A stretch of DNA of 64,000 nt from Streptomyces sp. TLI_146 (GTDB taxonomy: Bacteria > Actinomycetota > Actinomycetes > Streptomycetales > Streptomycetaceae), in contig NZ_PJMX01000001.1 of the NCBI RefSeq assembly GCF_002846415.1, forward strand, positions 5,332,001 through 5,396,000, in the 5' to 3' direction. A program made the position numbers and the translations under genes. This document shows positions 7,381-15,877 of the stretch, in pieces. Within the stretch, counting starts at the first letter, position 1. The number at the start of each line of letters is the position of its first letter. A model generated the notes under the pieces. That model made no database searches and was not told where the DNA came from. It saw nothing but the letters and a program-made list of their open reading frames with translations.

Positions 7381-9012
7381 GTGATTGATATCAGCGCGTC
7401 CGTGATGCAGTTCCTTCTCGCGTTCATCGTGGTCGGCCCGCTCGTCGGCGCGGTGGCGGCGCTGCTGCCCGCCCCGCCCGGACTGAAGGGGAAGTCGCCC
7501 GGCCAGGCCGTGCTCCGCCACGGCGTGACGGTCACCGGCGCGATCCTGCTCGCGGCGATCGTCCTGGCGCTCGGCTTCGACCGCGACCAGCCGTCGAAGA
7601 TGCAGGCCACGACGGACATCAAGTGGATCCCCACGCTGAACGTGCGCATCCACCTCGGCATCGACGGCATCTCGCTCCCCCTTCTCGTCCTGACCGCGCT
7701 GCTGACCTTCCTCTGCGCGCTGTACAGCTACTTCAAGATGCCCTCGGGCCCGTCCCCGAAGGCCTTCGTCGCTCTCCTGCTCGTCCTGGAGTCCGGCACC
7801 CTCGCCACCTTCGCCGTCCTCGATCTGCTGCTGTTCTTCCTCGCGTTCGAGATGGTCCTCATCCCGATGTACTTCCTGATCGCCCGCTGGGGCGGATCAG
7901 AAGGTGTGGCGCGAAGCGCCTCCAATAGGGGTGGTGGTCGGGAGACGGGCGGGCGGCAGGCCGCCGCCTGGAAGTTCATCCTCTACACCCTGCTCGGTTC
8001 CGTCGTCATGCTGCTCGGCCTGCTGCTGATCGGGCTGAAGACCGGCACATTCGACATGGTGGCACTCGCCACTGACAACGGCCGGGGGATGACCACATCG
8101 GTGCAGGTCATCGCCGTTTTGGCGATCGGGATCGGGCTCGCGGTGAAGACCCCGATGTGGCCCCTGCACAGCTGGCTGCCGGACGCCCACACCGCCGCGC
8201 CCACCGTCGGTTCGGTGCTGCTCGCCGGTGTGCTGCTGAAGATGGGTACGTATGGATTCGTCCGGATCGTTCTGCCGATCGCCCCGGACGGAATGCACCG
8301 GTTCGCCCCGTATCTGGCGGCCTTCGCCGTCGCCGGGATCATCTACGGATCGCTGGCCTGCCTGGCCCTGGCCAAGCGCGGCAACAAGGGCGATCTGAAG
8401 CGCCTCATCGCGTACTCCTCGGTCGGCCACATGGGCTTCGTGCTCCTCGGCATCGCGAGCATGACCCCCACCGGCGTCAACGGCGCGCTCTTCGCGAACA
8501 TCGCCCACGGCCTCATCACCGGCCTGCTGTTCTTCCTGGTCGGCGCGTTGAAGGACCGGTACGGCACGGCCGACCTGGACACCCTCTCCGGCGCGACCGG
8601 CGCCGCGCTCTACGGCCGGGCCCCGCGCCTGGGCGGCCTCCTCGCCTTCGCGGCGGTCGCCTCGCTCGGGCTGCCCGGACTCGCCGGGTTCTGGGGCGAG
8701 ATGCTCTCGATGTTCGGCGCGTTCGACCCCGCCGACGGTCTGAGCCGCCCCGCGTTCCTCACCTTCGTGGCCGTCGCGGCCGTCGGCACGCTGCTCACCG
8801 CCGCGTATCTGCTCGTCGTCGTGCGCCGCGTCTGCATGGGCACGCCTGGCGCGCAGCCGCAGGAGACCCGGCTCGTGGACGTCCAGGGATACGAAGTCGC
8901 CTCCTGGAGCCCGCTCGTCGCCCTCACCGTCCTCGCCGGCCTCTGGCCCGCGGTCCTCCTCGGCCTCACCGATCCGGCCGTCCACAAGCTCCTCGCAGGA
9001 GGCAAGTCGTGA
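7381..9012 (+). CDS. nuoM: NADH-quinone oxidoreductase subunit M
   Basis: Middle antiporter-like proton-pump subunit, 543 aa. Family motifs include LLFFLAFEMVLIPMYFLIARWGG, the helix-7 motif TPMWPLHSWLPDAHTAAPTVGS and the HGLITGLLFFLVG helix. After ARWGG there is an extra Gly/Arg/Ser-rich segment of about 20 residues before the next helix (AAAWKFILYTLLGS). Its codons (TCA, GAA, CGA, AAT, AGG) differ from the rest of the gene. GTG start three bases after nuoL; the stop overlaps nuoN. Confidence 0.95.
   Translation: MIDISASVMQFLLAFIVVGPLVGAVAALLPAPPGLKGKSPGQAVLRHGVTVTGAILLAAIVLALGFDRDQPSKMQATTDIKWIPTLNVRIHLGIDGISLPLLVLTALLTFLCALYSYFKMPSGPSPKAFVALLLVLESGTLATFAVLDLLLFFLAFEMVLIPMYFLIARWGGSEGVARSASNRGGGRETGGRQAAAWKFILYTLLGSVVMLLGLLLIGLKTGTFDMVALATDNGRGMTTSVQVIAVLAIGIGLAVKTPMWPLHSWLPDAHTAAPTVGSVLLAGVLLKMGTYGFVRIVLPIAPDGMHRFAPYLAAFAVAGIIYGSLACLALAKRGNKGDLKRLIAYSSVGHMGFVLLGIASMTPTGVNGALFANIAHGLITGLLFFLVGALKDRYGTADLDTLSGATGAALYGRAPRLGGLLAFAAVASLGLPGLAGFWGEMLSMFGAFDPADGLSRPAFLTFVAVAAVGTLLTAAYLLVVVRRVCMGTPGAQPQETRLVDVQGYEVASWSPLVALTVLAGLWPAVLLGLTDPAVHKLLAGGKS
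7896..7955 (+). other. In-frame insertion-like segment within nuoM
   Basis: About 60 bases encoding a Ser/Gly/Arg-rich loop between two conserved transmembrane helices of NuoM. The stretch contains a short hairpin (GGCGC-GAA-GCGCC at about 7909-7921) and rare codons for this genome, unlike both flanks. It keeps the frame. It may be a captured short palindromic element or only a lineage-specific loop. Confidence 0.45.
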
Positions 9013-10622
9013 CCGTGGCCGCCGCAAGCGCCGCATCCGTCACCGGCGCCGCAAGCGTCGTCCAGTCCGTCGACTGGCTCGCGATCGCCCCGCCGGTGAT
9101 CACCGCGTCCGTCGCGCTGATCGTGCTGGTCGCCGACCTCTTCCTGCCGCGGAAGCGCAAGCCGTTGCTCGGCGGGCTCGCGATCGCCGGGCTCGCAGCC
9201 GCGCTGCTCCTCCTCATCCCGCTCCACAAGTCGACGCGCTCGACCTTCTGCCTCACCACCAACCCCGAGGCGTGCAGCTACACCGTCGACCGCTTCACGC
9301 TGGTGCTCCAGTTCCTGGTGCTCGGCGGCGCACTGATCACCGCGCTGCTGTCGATGACGGGACCCACCGAGGGCCGGGAGGAGCTGCCCGCGGGCGAGTT
9401 CTGGTTCCTGCTGCTCTCCTCGGCCGCCGGCGCCGCCCTGCTGCCCGCCTCCCGTGACCTGGCCACCCTGGTCGTCGCCCTGGAGGTCGCCTCGCTGCCC
9501 GCATTCGCGCTCGTCGGCCTCAAGCGGGGCGACCGGCTGTCCTCGGAGGCGGCCCTCAAGTTCTTCCTCTCCTCGGTGACCGCGACCGCGGTGATGCTGC
9601 TCGGCGTCAGCTTCGTGTACGCGGCGACCGGCACCCTGCACCTCACCGAGATCGCCAACCGCCTCGCCGACGTGCCCTACCAGCTGGACACCGTCGCCCA
9701 GACGGGCGTCGCGCTCACCCTGGTGGGCTTCGCCTTCAAGACGGCCGCGGTCCCCTTCCACTTCTGGGTCCCGGACACCTATGTGGGCGCGCCGCTGCCG
9801 GTCGCCGCCTACTTGTCGGTCGTCGGCAAGGCCGTCGGCTTCTCCGGCCTGATCCTGGTGTGCGTCATCGCCTTCCCGGCGTACGCGGACGTGTGGGGCC
9901 CGGCGCTCGCGGTCGTCGCCGCGCTGACGATGACCATCGGCAATGTGGGCGCCCTGCGCCAGTCGGCCACGCGCGCGTACAGCGCCGTCCGCCTGCTCGC
10001 CTGGTCCTCGGTCGGCCAGGCGGGCTACCTCCTGGTGCCGATCGCGGCCGCGGGCTACTCCAGCGACGCCCAGGTCGGCGCGACCGTCGCGTACGCCCTG
10101 ATGTACGCCGTGGTGAACCTCGGCGCCTTCGCGGTGGCCGCGCTGGTGGCCCGTACGAAGCCGCTGAACCGTATCGCCGACTACCGCGGCCTGTACGCCG
10201 AGCGGCCGTTCGCGGCGCTCACGCTCGGCTTCTTCCTGCTCTGCCTCGCCGGTCTGCCGCCGGGCATCATCGGCCTGTTCGCCAAGGTGACGGTCTTCTC
10301 GGCGGTGGTCGACGCGGGACTGGGCTGGCTGGCGGTCGTCATGGCGTTCAACGTCGTGATCGCCCTCTACTACTACCTGCGGTGGACCGCCGTGCTGTTC
10401 CGCGCGCCGGAGGAGGCGGAAGCCGCACCGGAGGCCGCCTCGCCGGTCCCTGGGGCCGAGGGTTCGGGCACCGGTGCGGTAGGGGTCCTCACGGCGCGCC
10501 CGGTGCGCCTCGCCGTCCCGGCTCCGCTGACGCTCGCCATCGCGCTCACCGCCCTGGCGGCCGTCGCCCTGTCGGTCATGCCCCAGATCGCCCTGCACTT
10601 CGCGTCCATCAGCCTCTTCTGA
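9009..10622 (+). CDS. nuoN: NADH-quinone oxidoreductase subunit N
   Basis: Third antiporter-like proton-pump subunit, 537 aa, last gene of the cluster. Motifs include ALEVASLPAFALVGLKRGD, FKTAAVPFHFWVPDTYVGAPLPVAAYLSV and the C-terminal NVVIALYYYLRWTAVLF. GTG at 9009 overlaps the nuoM stop; a second GTG at 9015 is possible. A Gly/Ala/Glu-rich insert lies between the last two helices. Confidence 0.94.
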   Translation: MTVAAASAASVTGAASVVQSVDWLAIAPPVITASVALIVLVADLFLPRKRKPLLGGLAIAGLAAALLLLIPLHKSTRSTFCLTTNPEACSYTVDRFTLVLQFLVLGGALITALLSMTGPTEGREELPAGEFWFLLLSSAAGAALLPASRDLATLVVALEVASLPAFALVGLKRGDRLSSEAALKFFLSSVTATAVMLLGVSFVYAATGTLHLTEIANRLADVPYQLDTVAQTGVALTLVGFAFKTAAVPFHFWVPDTYVGAPLPVAAYLSVVGKAVGFSGLILVCVIAFPAYADVWGPALAVVAALTMTIGNVGALRQSATRAYSAVRLLAWSSVGQAGYLLVPIAAAGYSSDAQVGATVAYALMYAVVNLGAFAVAALVARTKPLNRIADYRGLYAERPFAALTLGFFLLCLAGLPPGIIGLFAKVTVFSAVVDAGLGWLAVVMAFNVVIALYYYLRWTAVLFRAPEEAEAAPEAASPVPGAEGSGTGAVGVLTARPVRLAVPAPLTLAIALTALAAVALSVMPQIALHFASISLF

Positions 10623-10719
10623 AGCCTCTTCTGACCCGGTCGACCTCTGCACCGTTGGCCCGTCGGGACCACCGATCGGCGCAGCGGGTTTGAACTCGGG
10701 TGCCCGGACAAGGCAGTGT

Positions 10720-10748
10720 CGTACGCGCGTACGTGTGCGCACGCGTGC
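10720..10748. other. 29-base perfect alternating pyrimidine-purine tract
   Basis: From 10720 to 10748 every base alternates pyrimidine and purine. The tract contains two perfect palindromes, CGTACGCGCGTACG (10720-10733) and GCACGCGTGC (10739-10748). It lies in the 176-base gap between nuoN and mscL, 50-80 bases before the mscL start. Such CG/CA/TG-rich alternation favours left-handed Z-DNA under negative supercoiling; the palindromes could equally be operator sites. Confidence 0.75.
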
Positions 10749-10798
10749 CCGTACGGCGGACGGCCGGCCGGGCAGCCGGATACGACTAGGAGCGAGCA

Positions 10799-11254
10799 GT
10801 GCTGAGCGGGTTCAAGGACTTCATCCTTCGCGGGAACATAGTGACGATGGCCGTCGGTCTGGCCGTCGGATCGGCGTTCACCGCCGTGGTCACCGGCTTC
10901 AGCACCGCCTTCATCACCCCGCTCATCGGCCTCGCCACCCGGTCGACGGGCGACTTCACCGCGGCGACCTTCAAGGTCGAGGGCGTCGAATTTCCCTACG
11001 GGAAATTCATCAGCGCCGCCATCGCCTTCGTGATCACCGCAGCGGTGCTCTACTTCCTCGTCGTGGTCCCGATGATGAAGGTGCAGGCGCGGCTCGACCG
11101 CGACAAGCCGGTCGACATCAAGGCCGCCCTGCGCGACTGCCCCCGCTGCTACACCCAGATCCCGGGCATCGCCACCCGCTGCGCGCACTGCACCAGCGAG
11201 CTGGAGCCCGACCCGAAGGCCCTGGAGCTCGCGGGACTGCCCGCGCCGCGCTGA
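10799..11254 (+). CDS. mscL: Large-conductance mechanosensitive channel with C-terminal zinc ribbon
   Basis: Pentameric membrane channel that opens under tension to release solutes in hypo-osmotic shock. 151 aa. Residues 1-100 are MscL: the N-terminal FKDFILRGNIVTMAVGLAVG helix, TM1, a periplasmic loop and TM2 (AIAFVITAAVLYFLVVVPMMK). The C-terminus ends with two CxxC pairs (Cys114, 117, 128, 131; CPRC and CAHC), a zinc-ribbon pattern not found in classic enterobacterial MscL. GTG start with GGAG ten bases upstream (10789-10792). Confidence 0.9.
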   Translation: MLSGFKDFILRGNIVTMAVGLAVGSAFTAVVTGFSTAFITPLIGLATRSTGDFTAATFKVEGVEFPYGKFISAAIAFVITAAVLYFLVVVPMMKVQARLDRDKPVDIKAALRDCPRCYTQIPGIATRCAHCTSELEPDPKALELAGLPAPR

Positions 11255-11294
11255 CCCACCCGTACGGAGTAGGGCGCCCTCCAGCGCGCACAAG

Positions 11295-11320
11295 GGAACC
11301 AGCGGTCCTCGTCTGGCGTT
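11295..11320 (+). promoter_or_regulatory. Candidate ECF-sigma promoter for htpX
   Basis: GGAAC (11295-11299), 17 bases, then CGTT (11317-11320) fits the loose GGAAC/CGTT pattern of envelope-stress ECF sigma factors such as SigE. It is in the mscL-htpX gap, leaving a leader of about 75 bases before the htpX start. HtpX proteases are often envelope-stress genes. Single-site pattern matching only. Confidence 0.3.
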
Positions 11321-11402
11321 GACCAGTACGGGAGCGTCCACTGGAAAGTGGAAGGACCATCAGGCAAAGGGTTCCCCTGCCGCACCATTTGGAGGGCGTA
11401 CC

Positions 11403-12266
11403 GTGCACCGCCGGCACAACGGGTTGAGGACCGCCGTCCTTCTCGGAGGACTGTCCGCGCTCATCATCGTCATCGGCAGCTTCTTCGGGCGTACGGGGCT
11501 GATCGTCGCGCTGCTCGTGGCGCTGGGCACCAATGCCTACGCGTACTGGAACAGCGACAAACTGGCCCTGCGGGCCATGCGCGCCCGCCCGGTCAGCGAA
11601 TTCGAGGCCCCGGCGCTGTACCGGATGGTCCGCGAGCTGTCGACGACCGCGCGCCAGCCCATGCCGCGCCTGTACATCTCGCCGACCCAGGCGCCGAACG
11701 CCTTCGCGACCGGCCGCAACCCGCGCAACGCGGCGGTGTGCTGCACCGAAGGGATCCTGCAGATCCTGGACGAGCGCGAGCTGCGCGGGGTGATCGGCCA
11801 CGAGCTCAGCCATGTCTACAACCGGGACATCCTGATCTCGTCGGTCGCCGGAGCGCTCGCCTCCGTGATCATGTTCCTGGTCAATTTCGCCTGGTTGATC
11901 CCGGTGGGCCGGTCCAACGACGACGAGGGCCCGGGCATCTTCGGCATGCTGCTGATCATGATCCTGGGGCCGCTCGCGGCGTCCGTCATCCAGCTGGCGA
12001 TCAGCCGTTCGCGCGAGTACGAGGCGGACGCGTCCGGCGCCCAGCTGACCGGTGACCCGCTGGCCCTCGCCAGTGCCCTGCGCAAGCTCGACGCGGGCAC
12101 CAAGCAGTTGCCGCTGCCGCCCGAGCCGCGGATCGAGACCGCGAGCCACATGATGATCGCCAACCCCTTCCGCCCCGGCCAGGGTGTCTCCAAGATGTTC
12201 TCGACACATCCGCCGATGGCGGAGCGCATCGCCCGACTCGAACAGATGGCAGGTCGCCGCCCGTGA
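11403..12266 (+). CDS. htpX: HtpX-like membrane zinc metalloprotease (M48 family)
   Basis: Membrane-bound peptidase that degrades damaged membrane proteins. 287 aa. Two N-terminal helices (about 11-47) precede the M48 domain with the zinc motif HELSH (His133, Glu134, His137) and the downstream SREYEAD segment (203-209) that supplies the third ligand. Two further hydrophobic segments lie at about 145-165 and 180-200. The GTG at 11403 has GGAGG seven bases upstream. The stop overlaps the start of the next gene, so both are probably co-expressed. Confidence 0.9.
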   Translation: MHRRHNGLRTAVLLGGLSALIIVIGSFFGRTGLIVALLVALGTNAYAYWNSDKLALRAMRARPVSEFEAPALYRMVRELSTTARQPMPRLYISPTQAPNAFATGRNPRNAAVCCTEGILQILDERELRGVIGHELSHVYNRDILISSVAGALASVIMFLVNFAWLIPVGRSNDDEGPGIFGMLLIMILGPLAASVIQLAISRSREYEADASGAQLTGDPLALASALRKLDAGTKQLPLPPEPRIETASHMMIANPFRPGQGVSKMFSTHPPMAERIARLEQMAGRRP

Positions 12267-12652
12267 AGACAATCCTCAACGTCATTTGGCTGGTCCTGTG
12301 CGGCTTCTGGATGTTCCTGGGCTATCTGCTCGCAGGCGTCCTGCTCTGCATCACGATCATCGGCATCCCCTTCGGCCTGGCCGCCTTCCGTATCGGCCTG
12401 TACGCGCTCTGGCCGTTCGGGTACACGGTCGTGGAGCGGTCGGACGCGGGCGCCGCGTCCTGCATCGGCAATGTGCTCTGGCTGATCCTGGCGGGCTGGT
12501 GGCTGGCGCTCGGCCACATCGTCACGGGCTTCCTGCTGTGCATCACGATCATCGGCATCCCGCTGGGCATCGCGAACTTCAAGCTGATCCCGGTCTCGCT
12601 GCTCCCGCTGGGCAAGCAGATCGTGCCGACGGACCAGCCTTTCTACCGGTAG
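12263..12652 (+). CDS. YccF-family inner membrane protein
   Basis: 129 aa made of two copies of a hydrophobic unit, each ending in the same CITIIGIPxGxA motif (about 31-41 and 93-103). This is the internal repeat typical of YccF/DUF307 proteins. The precise role of the family is unknown. GTG start by 4-base overlap with htpX, which suggests a shared envelope function. Confidence 0.85.
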   Translation: MKTILNVIWLVLCGFWMFLGYLLAGVLLCITIIGIPFGLAAFRIGLYALWPFGYTVVERSDAGAASCIGNVLWLILAGWWLALGHIVTGFLLCITIIGIPLGIANFKLIPVSLLPLGKQIVPTDQPFYR

Positions 12653-12685
12653 CCGAACCGGTAGGCGATCGGGCAGCCGAGCAGG

Positions 12686-12694
12686 TTATCCACA
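12686..12694 (+). other. Isolated DnaA-box-like 9-mer
   Basis: TTATCCACA is a perfect match to the classic DnaA box, 34 bases after the YccF gene. It is flanked by AGCAG and CTGCT (12680-12684, 12698-12702), giving a small hairpin. A single box with no clustered neighbours is unlikely to be an origin; titration or local regulation is possible, as is chance. Confidence 0.3.
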
Positions 12695-12899
12695 GGCTGC
12701 TGACGGAGAGCATGCAGGTCAGGACGGGTTCGGGGCAAGCTCCAGGCCGACTGTCAGCGCCGTGGTCCACCATGGAGCCATGACCGAGAACGAGATGGCG
12801 TCGCCGACTTTCCCTGCGGGGTTCACCGGCCGAATATGAGGCCGCGTCAGCCACGTCAGCCGTGACGTGGCGTGGCGTGTCGCCGCGCCCGAGGTGGCC

Positions 12900-14120
12900 T
12901 CAGCGCCGCCGCCGCACGGCGTACGCGACCGCCCCCACGGCCAGCACCGCGCTGCCCGCCACCACCGACGACGGCGGCAGCGCGAAGGCGAGCAGCAGAC
13001 ACCCGGCCAGCCCGCAGGCCGCGAGCAGCCGCCCGCCACGGCCCGGGCCGAGCGTCCAGGCCGACGCGTTGGCGATCGCGTAATAGACGAGCACGCCGAA
13101 CGACGAGAAGCCGATCGCCCCGCGCAGATCGGCCGTCGCCGCCAGCACCGCCACCACGGCGCCCACCGCGACCTCCGCCCGGTGCGGCACCCGGAACCGG
13201 GGGTGCACGGCGGCCAGCGTGCCCGGCAGATGGCCGTCCCTGGCCATCGCGAGGACCGTGCGCGAGACCCCCAGCACCAGCGCGAGCAGGGACCCGAGCG
13301 CGGCGACCGCAGCCCCGGCCCGCACCACCGGCACCAGCGCCGGCGCGCCCGCCGCCCGCACCGCGTCGGCGAGCGGCGCCGACGCCCGGCCGAGACCGTC
13401 CGCGCCCAGTACGGAAAGGACAGCCACCGCGACACAGACATAGACGGCCAGCGCGATGCCCAGCGCCAGGGGAACGGCGCGCGGGATCGTCCGGGCCGGA
13501 TCGCGCACCTCCTCACCGAGGGTGGCGATCCGGGCGTACCCGGCGAACGCGAAGAAGAGCAGCCCCGCCGCCTGGAGCAGCCCCGCCCCGCCCCCGGAGA
13601 GCCCGAGGTCCGGGTGCCCGGCGGCGGACGACCCTAGGCAGGTCGCCACCACCGCCGCGAGGACCGCGAGCACCAGCGCCACGATCGCCCGCGTCAGCCA
13701 CGCCGACTTCTGCACACCCCCGTAGTTCACGGCGGTCAGCGCCACCACCGCCGCGACCGCAACCAAGTGAGCCTGCCCCGGCCAGACATAGGCGCCCACG
13801 GTCAGCGCCATCGCCGCACACGAGGAGGTCTTGCCGACGACGAACCCCCAGCCCGCCAGATAGCCCCAGAACGGCCCGAGCCGCTCCCGCCCGTACACAT
13901 AGGTGCCACCGGACGCGGGATAGCGGGCGGCGAGCCGTGCCGAGGCCATGGCGTTGCAGTACGCCACGGCCGCGGCCAGCGCCAGCGCGGCCAGCAGCCC
14001 GGTCCCGGCCGCGTCCGCCGCGGGGGCGAGCGCGGCGAAGACCCCGGCCCCGACCATCGAGCCGAGCCCGATGACCACGGCGTCGAAGACGCCGAGGGTG
14101 CGGCGCAGTTCCTGTGTCAT
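12900..14120 (-). CDS. APC-superfamily amino acid permease
   Basis: 406 aa with about twelve hydrophobic helices. The N-terminus has the APC signature (GVFDAVVIGLGSMVGAGVFAAL), followed by YPASGGTYVYGRERLGPFWGYLAGW, and the loop EEVRDPARTIPRAV that links helices in amino acid/polyamine transporters. The substrate cannot be read from sequence. The ATG at 14120 was preferred over an upstream ORF extension because it begins the family N-terminus (MTQELRRTLGVFDA). It is divergent from the next gene. Confidence 0.87.
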   Translation of the reverse strand: MTQELRRTLGVFDAVVIGLGSMVGAGVFAALAPAADAAGTGLLAALALAAAVAYCNAMASARLAARYPASGGTYVYGRERLGPFWGYLAGWGFVVGKTSSCAAMALTVGAYVWPGQAHLVAVAAVVALTAVNYGGVQKSAWLTRAIVALVLAVLAAVVATCLGSSAAGHPDLGLSGGGAGLLQAAGLLFFAFAGYARIATLGEEVRDPARTIPRAVPLALGIALAVYVCVAVAVLSVLGADGLGRASAPLADAVRAAGAPALVPVVRAGAAVAALGSLLALVLGVSRTVLAMARDGHLPGTLAAVHPRFRVPHRAEVAVGAVVAVLAATADLRGAIGFSSFGVLVYYAIANASAWTLGPGRGGRLLAACGLAGCLLLAFALPPSSVVAGSAVLAVGAVAYAVRRRR

Positions 14121-14226
14121 GCGCCGCACCCTAGCCACCGGCGCAACCGCGGTCCGAACAGAGGGCGTCTTCCCGTACAACACGACATGACATAAGACGA
14201 CACCGAACGAAAGGCAGGTTCAGGAC

Positions 14227-14499
14227 ATGGGCATCGTCAGCTGGATCATCCTCGGCCTGCTCGCCGGAGCAATAGCCAAGATCCTGCTCCCCGGGCGGGA
14301 CCCGGGCGGTCTGATCGGCACGACGGTCATAGGGATAGCGGGTGCGTTCGTGGGCGGCTGGATCTCGGCCCGCTGGCTGGACCGTCCCGTCGCCAACCAC
14401 TTCTACGACGGCGCCACTTGGGCGGCGGCGGTCGGTGGCTCGCTCGTGCTGCTGATCGCCTACCGCATAGTCTTCGGCAACTCGCGCGACCGCCGCTGA
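14227..14499 (+). CDS. GlsB/YeaQ/YmgE family stress membrane protein
   Basis: 90 aa with three hydrophobic segments and the family pattern GLLAGAIAKILLPGRDPGGLIGTTVIGIAGAFVGG. It was formerly called transglycosylase-associated protein, a name without enzymatic support. Relatives are small envelope proteins linked to stress responses. ATG with AAGGCAGGTTCAGGAC upstream. Confidence 0.85.
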   Translation: MGIVSWIILGLLAGAIAKILLPGRDPGGLIGTTVIGIAGAFVGGWISARWLDRPVANHFYDGATWAAAVGGSLVLLIAYRIVFGNSRDRR

Positions 14500-14524
14500 C
14501 GCGGACCGTCGGCAGGTCGGCAGG

Positions 14525-15190
14525 TCAGTCCTTCAGCCCGGTCTCACGGAGAGTCAGGTTGAGGCGGCCGCCGGGCAGGCCGGTGACCGCCGGGTCGCCT
14601 GTGACGGGGAGCACCTTCGGTACGCCGTGGTAGGCGAACCGAGAGGGGCCGCCGAAGACGAAGAGGTCACCCGAGGCCAGCTCGACATCGGTGTAGGGGC
14701 GGCCCCGGTCCTCGGTGTTGCCGAAGCGGAAGAGGCAGCTGTCGCCGATGCTCAGGGAGACCACGGGCGCGCCGGACCGCTCGTCCTTGTCCTGGTGCAT
14801 CCCCATGCGCGCGTCGCCGTCGTAGAAGTTGATCAGGGCGGTGTCGGGGGAGTAGTCGTCCCCGGCGGCGGGGTCGTCGTACGCCTCGGCCACGGCGGCG
14901 CGGCCCAGCGCGGCGAGCCAGTCGGGGAAGGGGGCGACGGGGCGGCCGTTCACGTCGCCGGCGGTGCGGGTGTACCGGTAGGGCTGCCAGTGCCAGCCGA
15001 CGCAGACGGTCTGCACGGACATGACACCGCCGCCCGGCAGCACGGTGTGCCGGATGGGGACGGGCCCCCGCGCCCACTCCCGGCAGGCGGCCACCAGCTC
15101 CCGCTGCCGTTCGGGCGGGAGCCACCCCGGCACGTGCACGGCGCCGGGTGCGACGACGGCGCGCGGCCGGGGGAACAGGGCGTCGTTCAT
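14525..15190 (-). CDS. alkB: AlkB-family 2-oxoglutarate/Fe(II)-dependent DNA repair dioxygenase
   Basis: Oxidatively removes methyl groups such as 1-methyladenine and 3-methylcytosine from DNA. 221 aa. Iron ligands His132, Asp134 (MHQDKDE) and His188 (YHGV); the 2-oxoglutarate-binding RxNxTxR motif is RLNLTLR (209-215). It lies nine bases downstream of ogt on the same strand, so the two form an alkylation-damage repair unit. ATG at 15190. Confidence 0.92.
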   Translation of the reverse strand: MNDALFPRPRAVVAPGAVHVPGWLPPERQRELVAACREWARGPVPIRHTVLPGGGVMSVQTVCVGWHWQPYRYTRTAGDVNGRPVAPFPDWLAALGRAAVAEAYDDPAAGDDYSPDTALINFYDGDARMGMHQDKDERSGAPVVSLSIGDSCLFRFGNTEDRGRPYTDVELASGDLFVFGGPSRFAYHGVPKVLPVTGDPAVTGLPGGRLNLTLRETGLKD

Positions 15191-15199
15191 CTGTCCGGG

Positions 15200-15742
15200 C
15201 TAGCGGGGCGCGTGGGGAACGGCGGGGTTGCCGGGGGCCGCCACCAAGGCCCCTTCGAGCCCCAGCAGCCGTTCCTTGCGCTCCAGGCCGCCCGCGTACC
15301 CCTTCAGGGTGCCGTCGGAGCCGATGACACGGTGGCAGGGGCGTACGACGAGCGCGGGGTTGCGGCCGATGGCGGTGCCGACCGCGCGCACCTTCACCGA
15401 GGAGGCGCCGATCCGGCGGGCGATCTCCCCGTACGAGGTGGTGGCCCCGTACGGAATGGAGTCCAGCTCCGCCCAGACCTGCCGCTGGAAGTCGGTGCCG
15501 GTGCCGGGCGCGTACTCGATGTCGAAGCGGGTCAGCTCGCCGCCGAAGTACGCCCGCAGCTGGCGGGTGATCTCCTCGAAGGCCTCCGGCGCCCGCCGCC
15601 AGCCGTCCCGGACGACGGCGGCGCCCTTCTGGCCGGGCATGGAGAGCGAGACCAGCGCGGTCCCGCCCTTGGCGGTGGCGGACTCCTCACCGACCAGGAG
15701 CAGTTCACCGAGCGGGCTGTCGAGGGTCGCATAGACCGTCAT
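15200..15742 (-). CDS. ogt: Methylated-DNA-[protein]-cysteine S-methyltransferase
   Basis: Suicide repair protein that moves the methyl group from O6-methylguanine to its own cysteine. 180 aa; the acceptor is Cys136 in RPCHRVIGSDG, with the helix-turn-helix region TSYGEIARRIGAS before it. The ATG at 15742 follows AAGGAAAGGAACG; an upstream start would add 19 residues without family similarity. First gene of an ogt-alkB pair. Confidence 0.93.
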   Translation of the reverse strand: MTVYATLDSPLGELLLVGEESATAKGGTALVSLSMPGQKGAAVVRDGWRRAPEAFEEITRQLRAYFGGELTRFDIEYAPGTGTDFQRQVWAELDSIPYGATTSYGEIARRIGASSVKVRAVGTAIGRNPALVVRPCHRVIGSDGTLKGYAGGLERKERLLGLEGALVAAPGNPAVPHAPR

Positions 15743-15877
15743 CGCACGTTCCTTTCCTTGCGACGAGTCCTCACGTACGAGTCCTGAGTCCTCGTTCACG
15801 AGTCCTCACGTACGAGACCGAGTCTGCGACCCCCGCCCGGCCGGCGCTGGCGGAAATCGGACAGCACGTCCGAGGGG

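Noticed and set aside
12686..12694. Replication origin suggested by a DnaA box
   Set aside because: A single box; no cluster, no AT-rich unwinding region and no dnaA or dnaN nearby.
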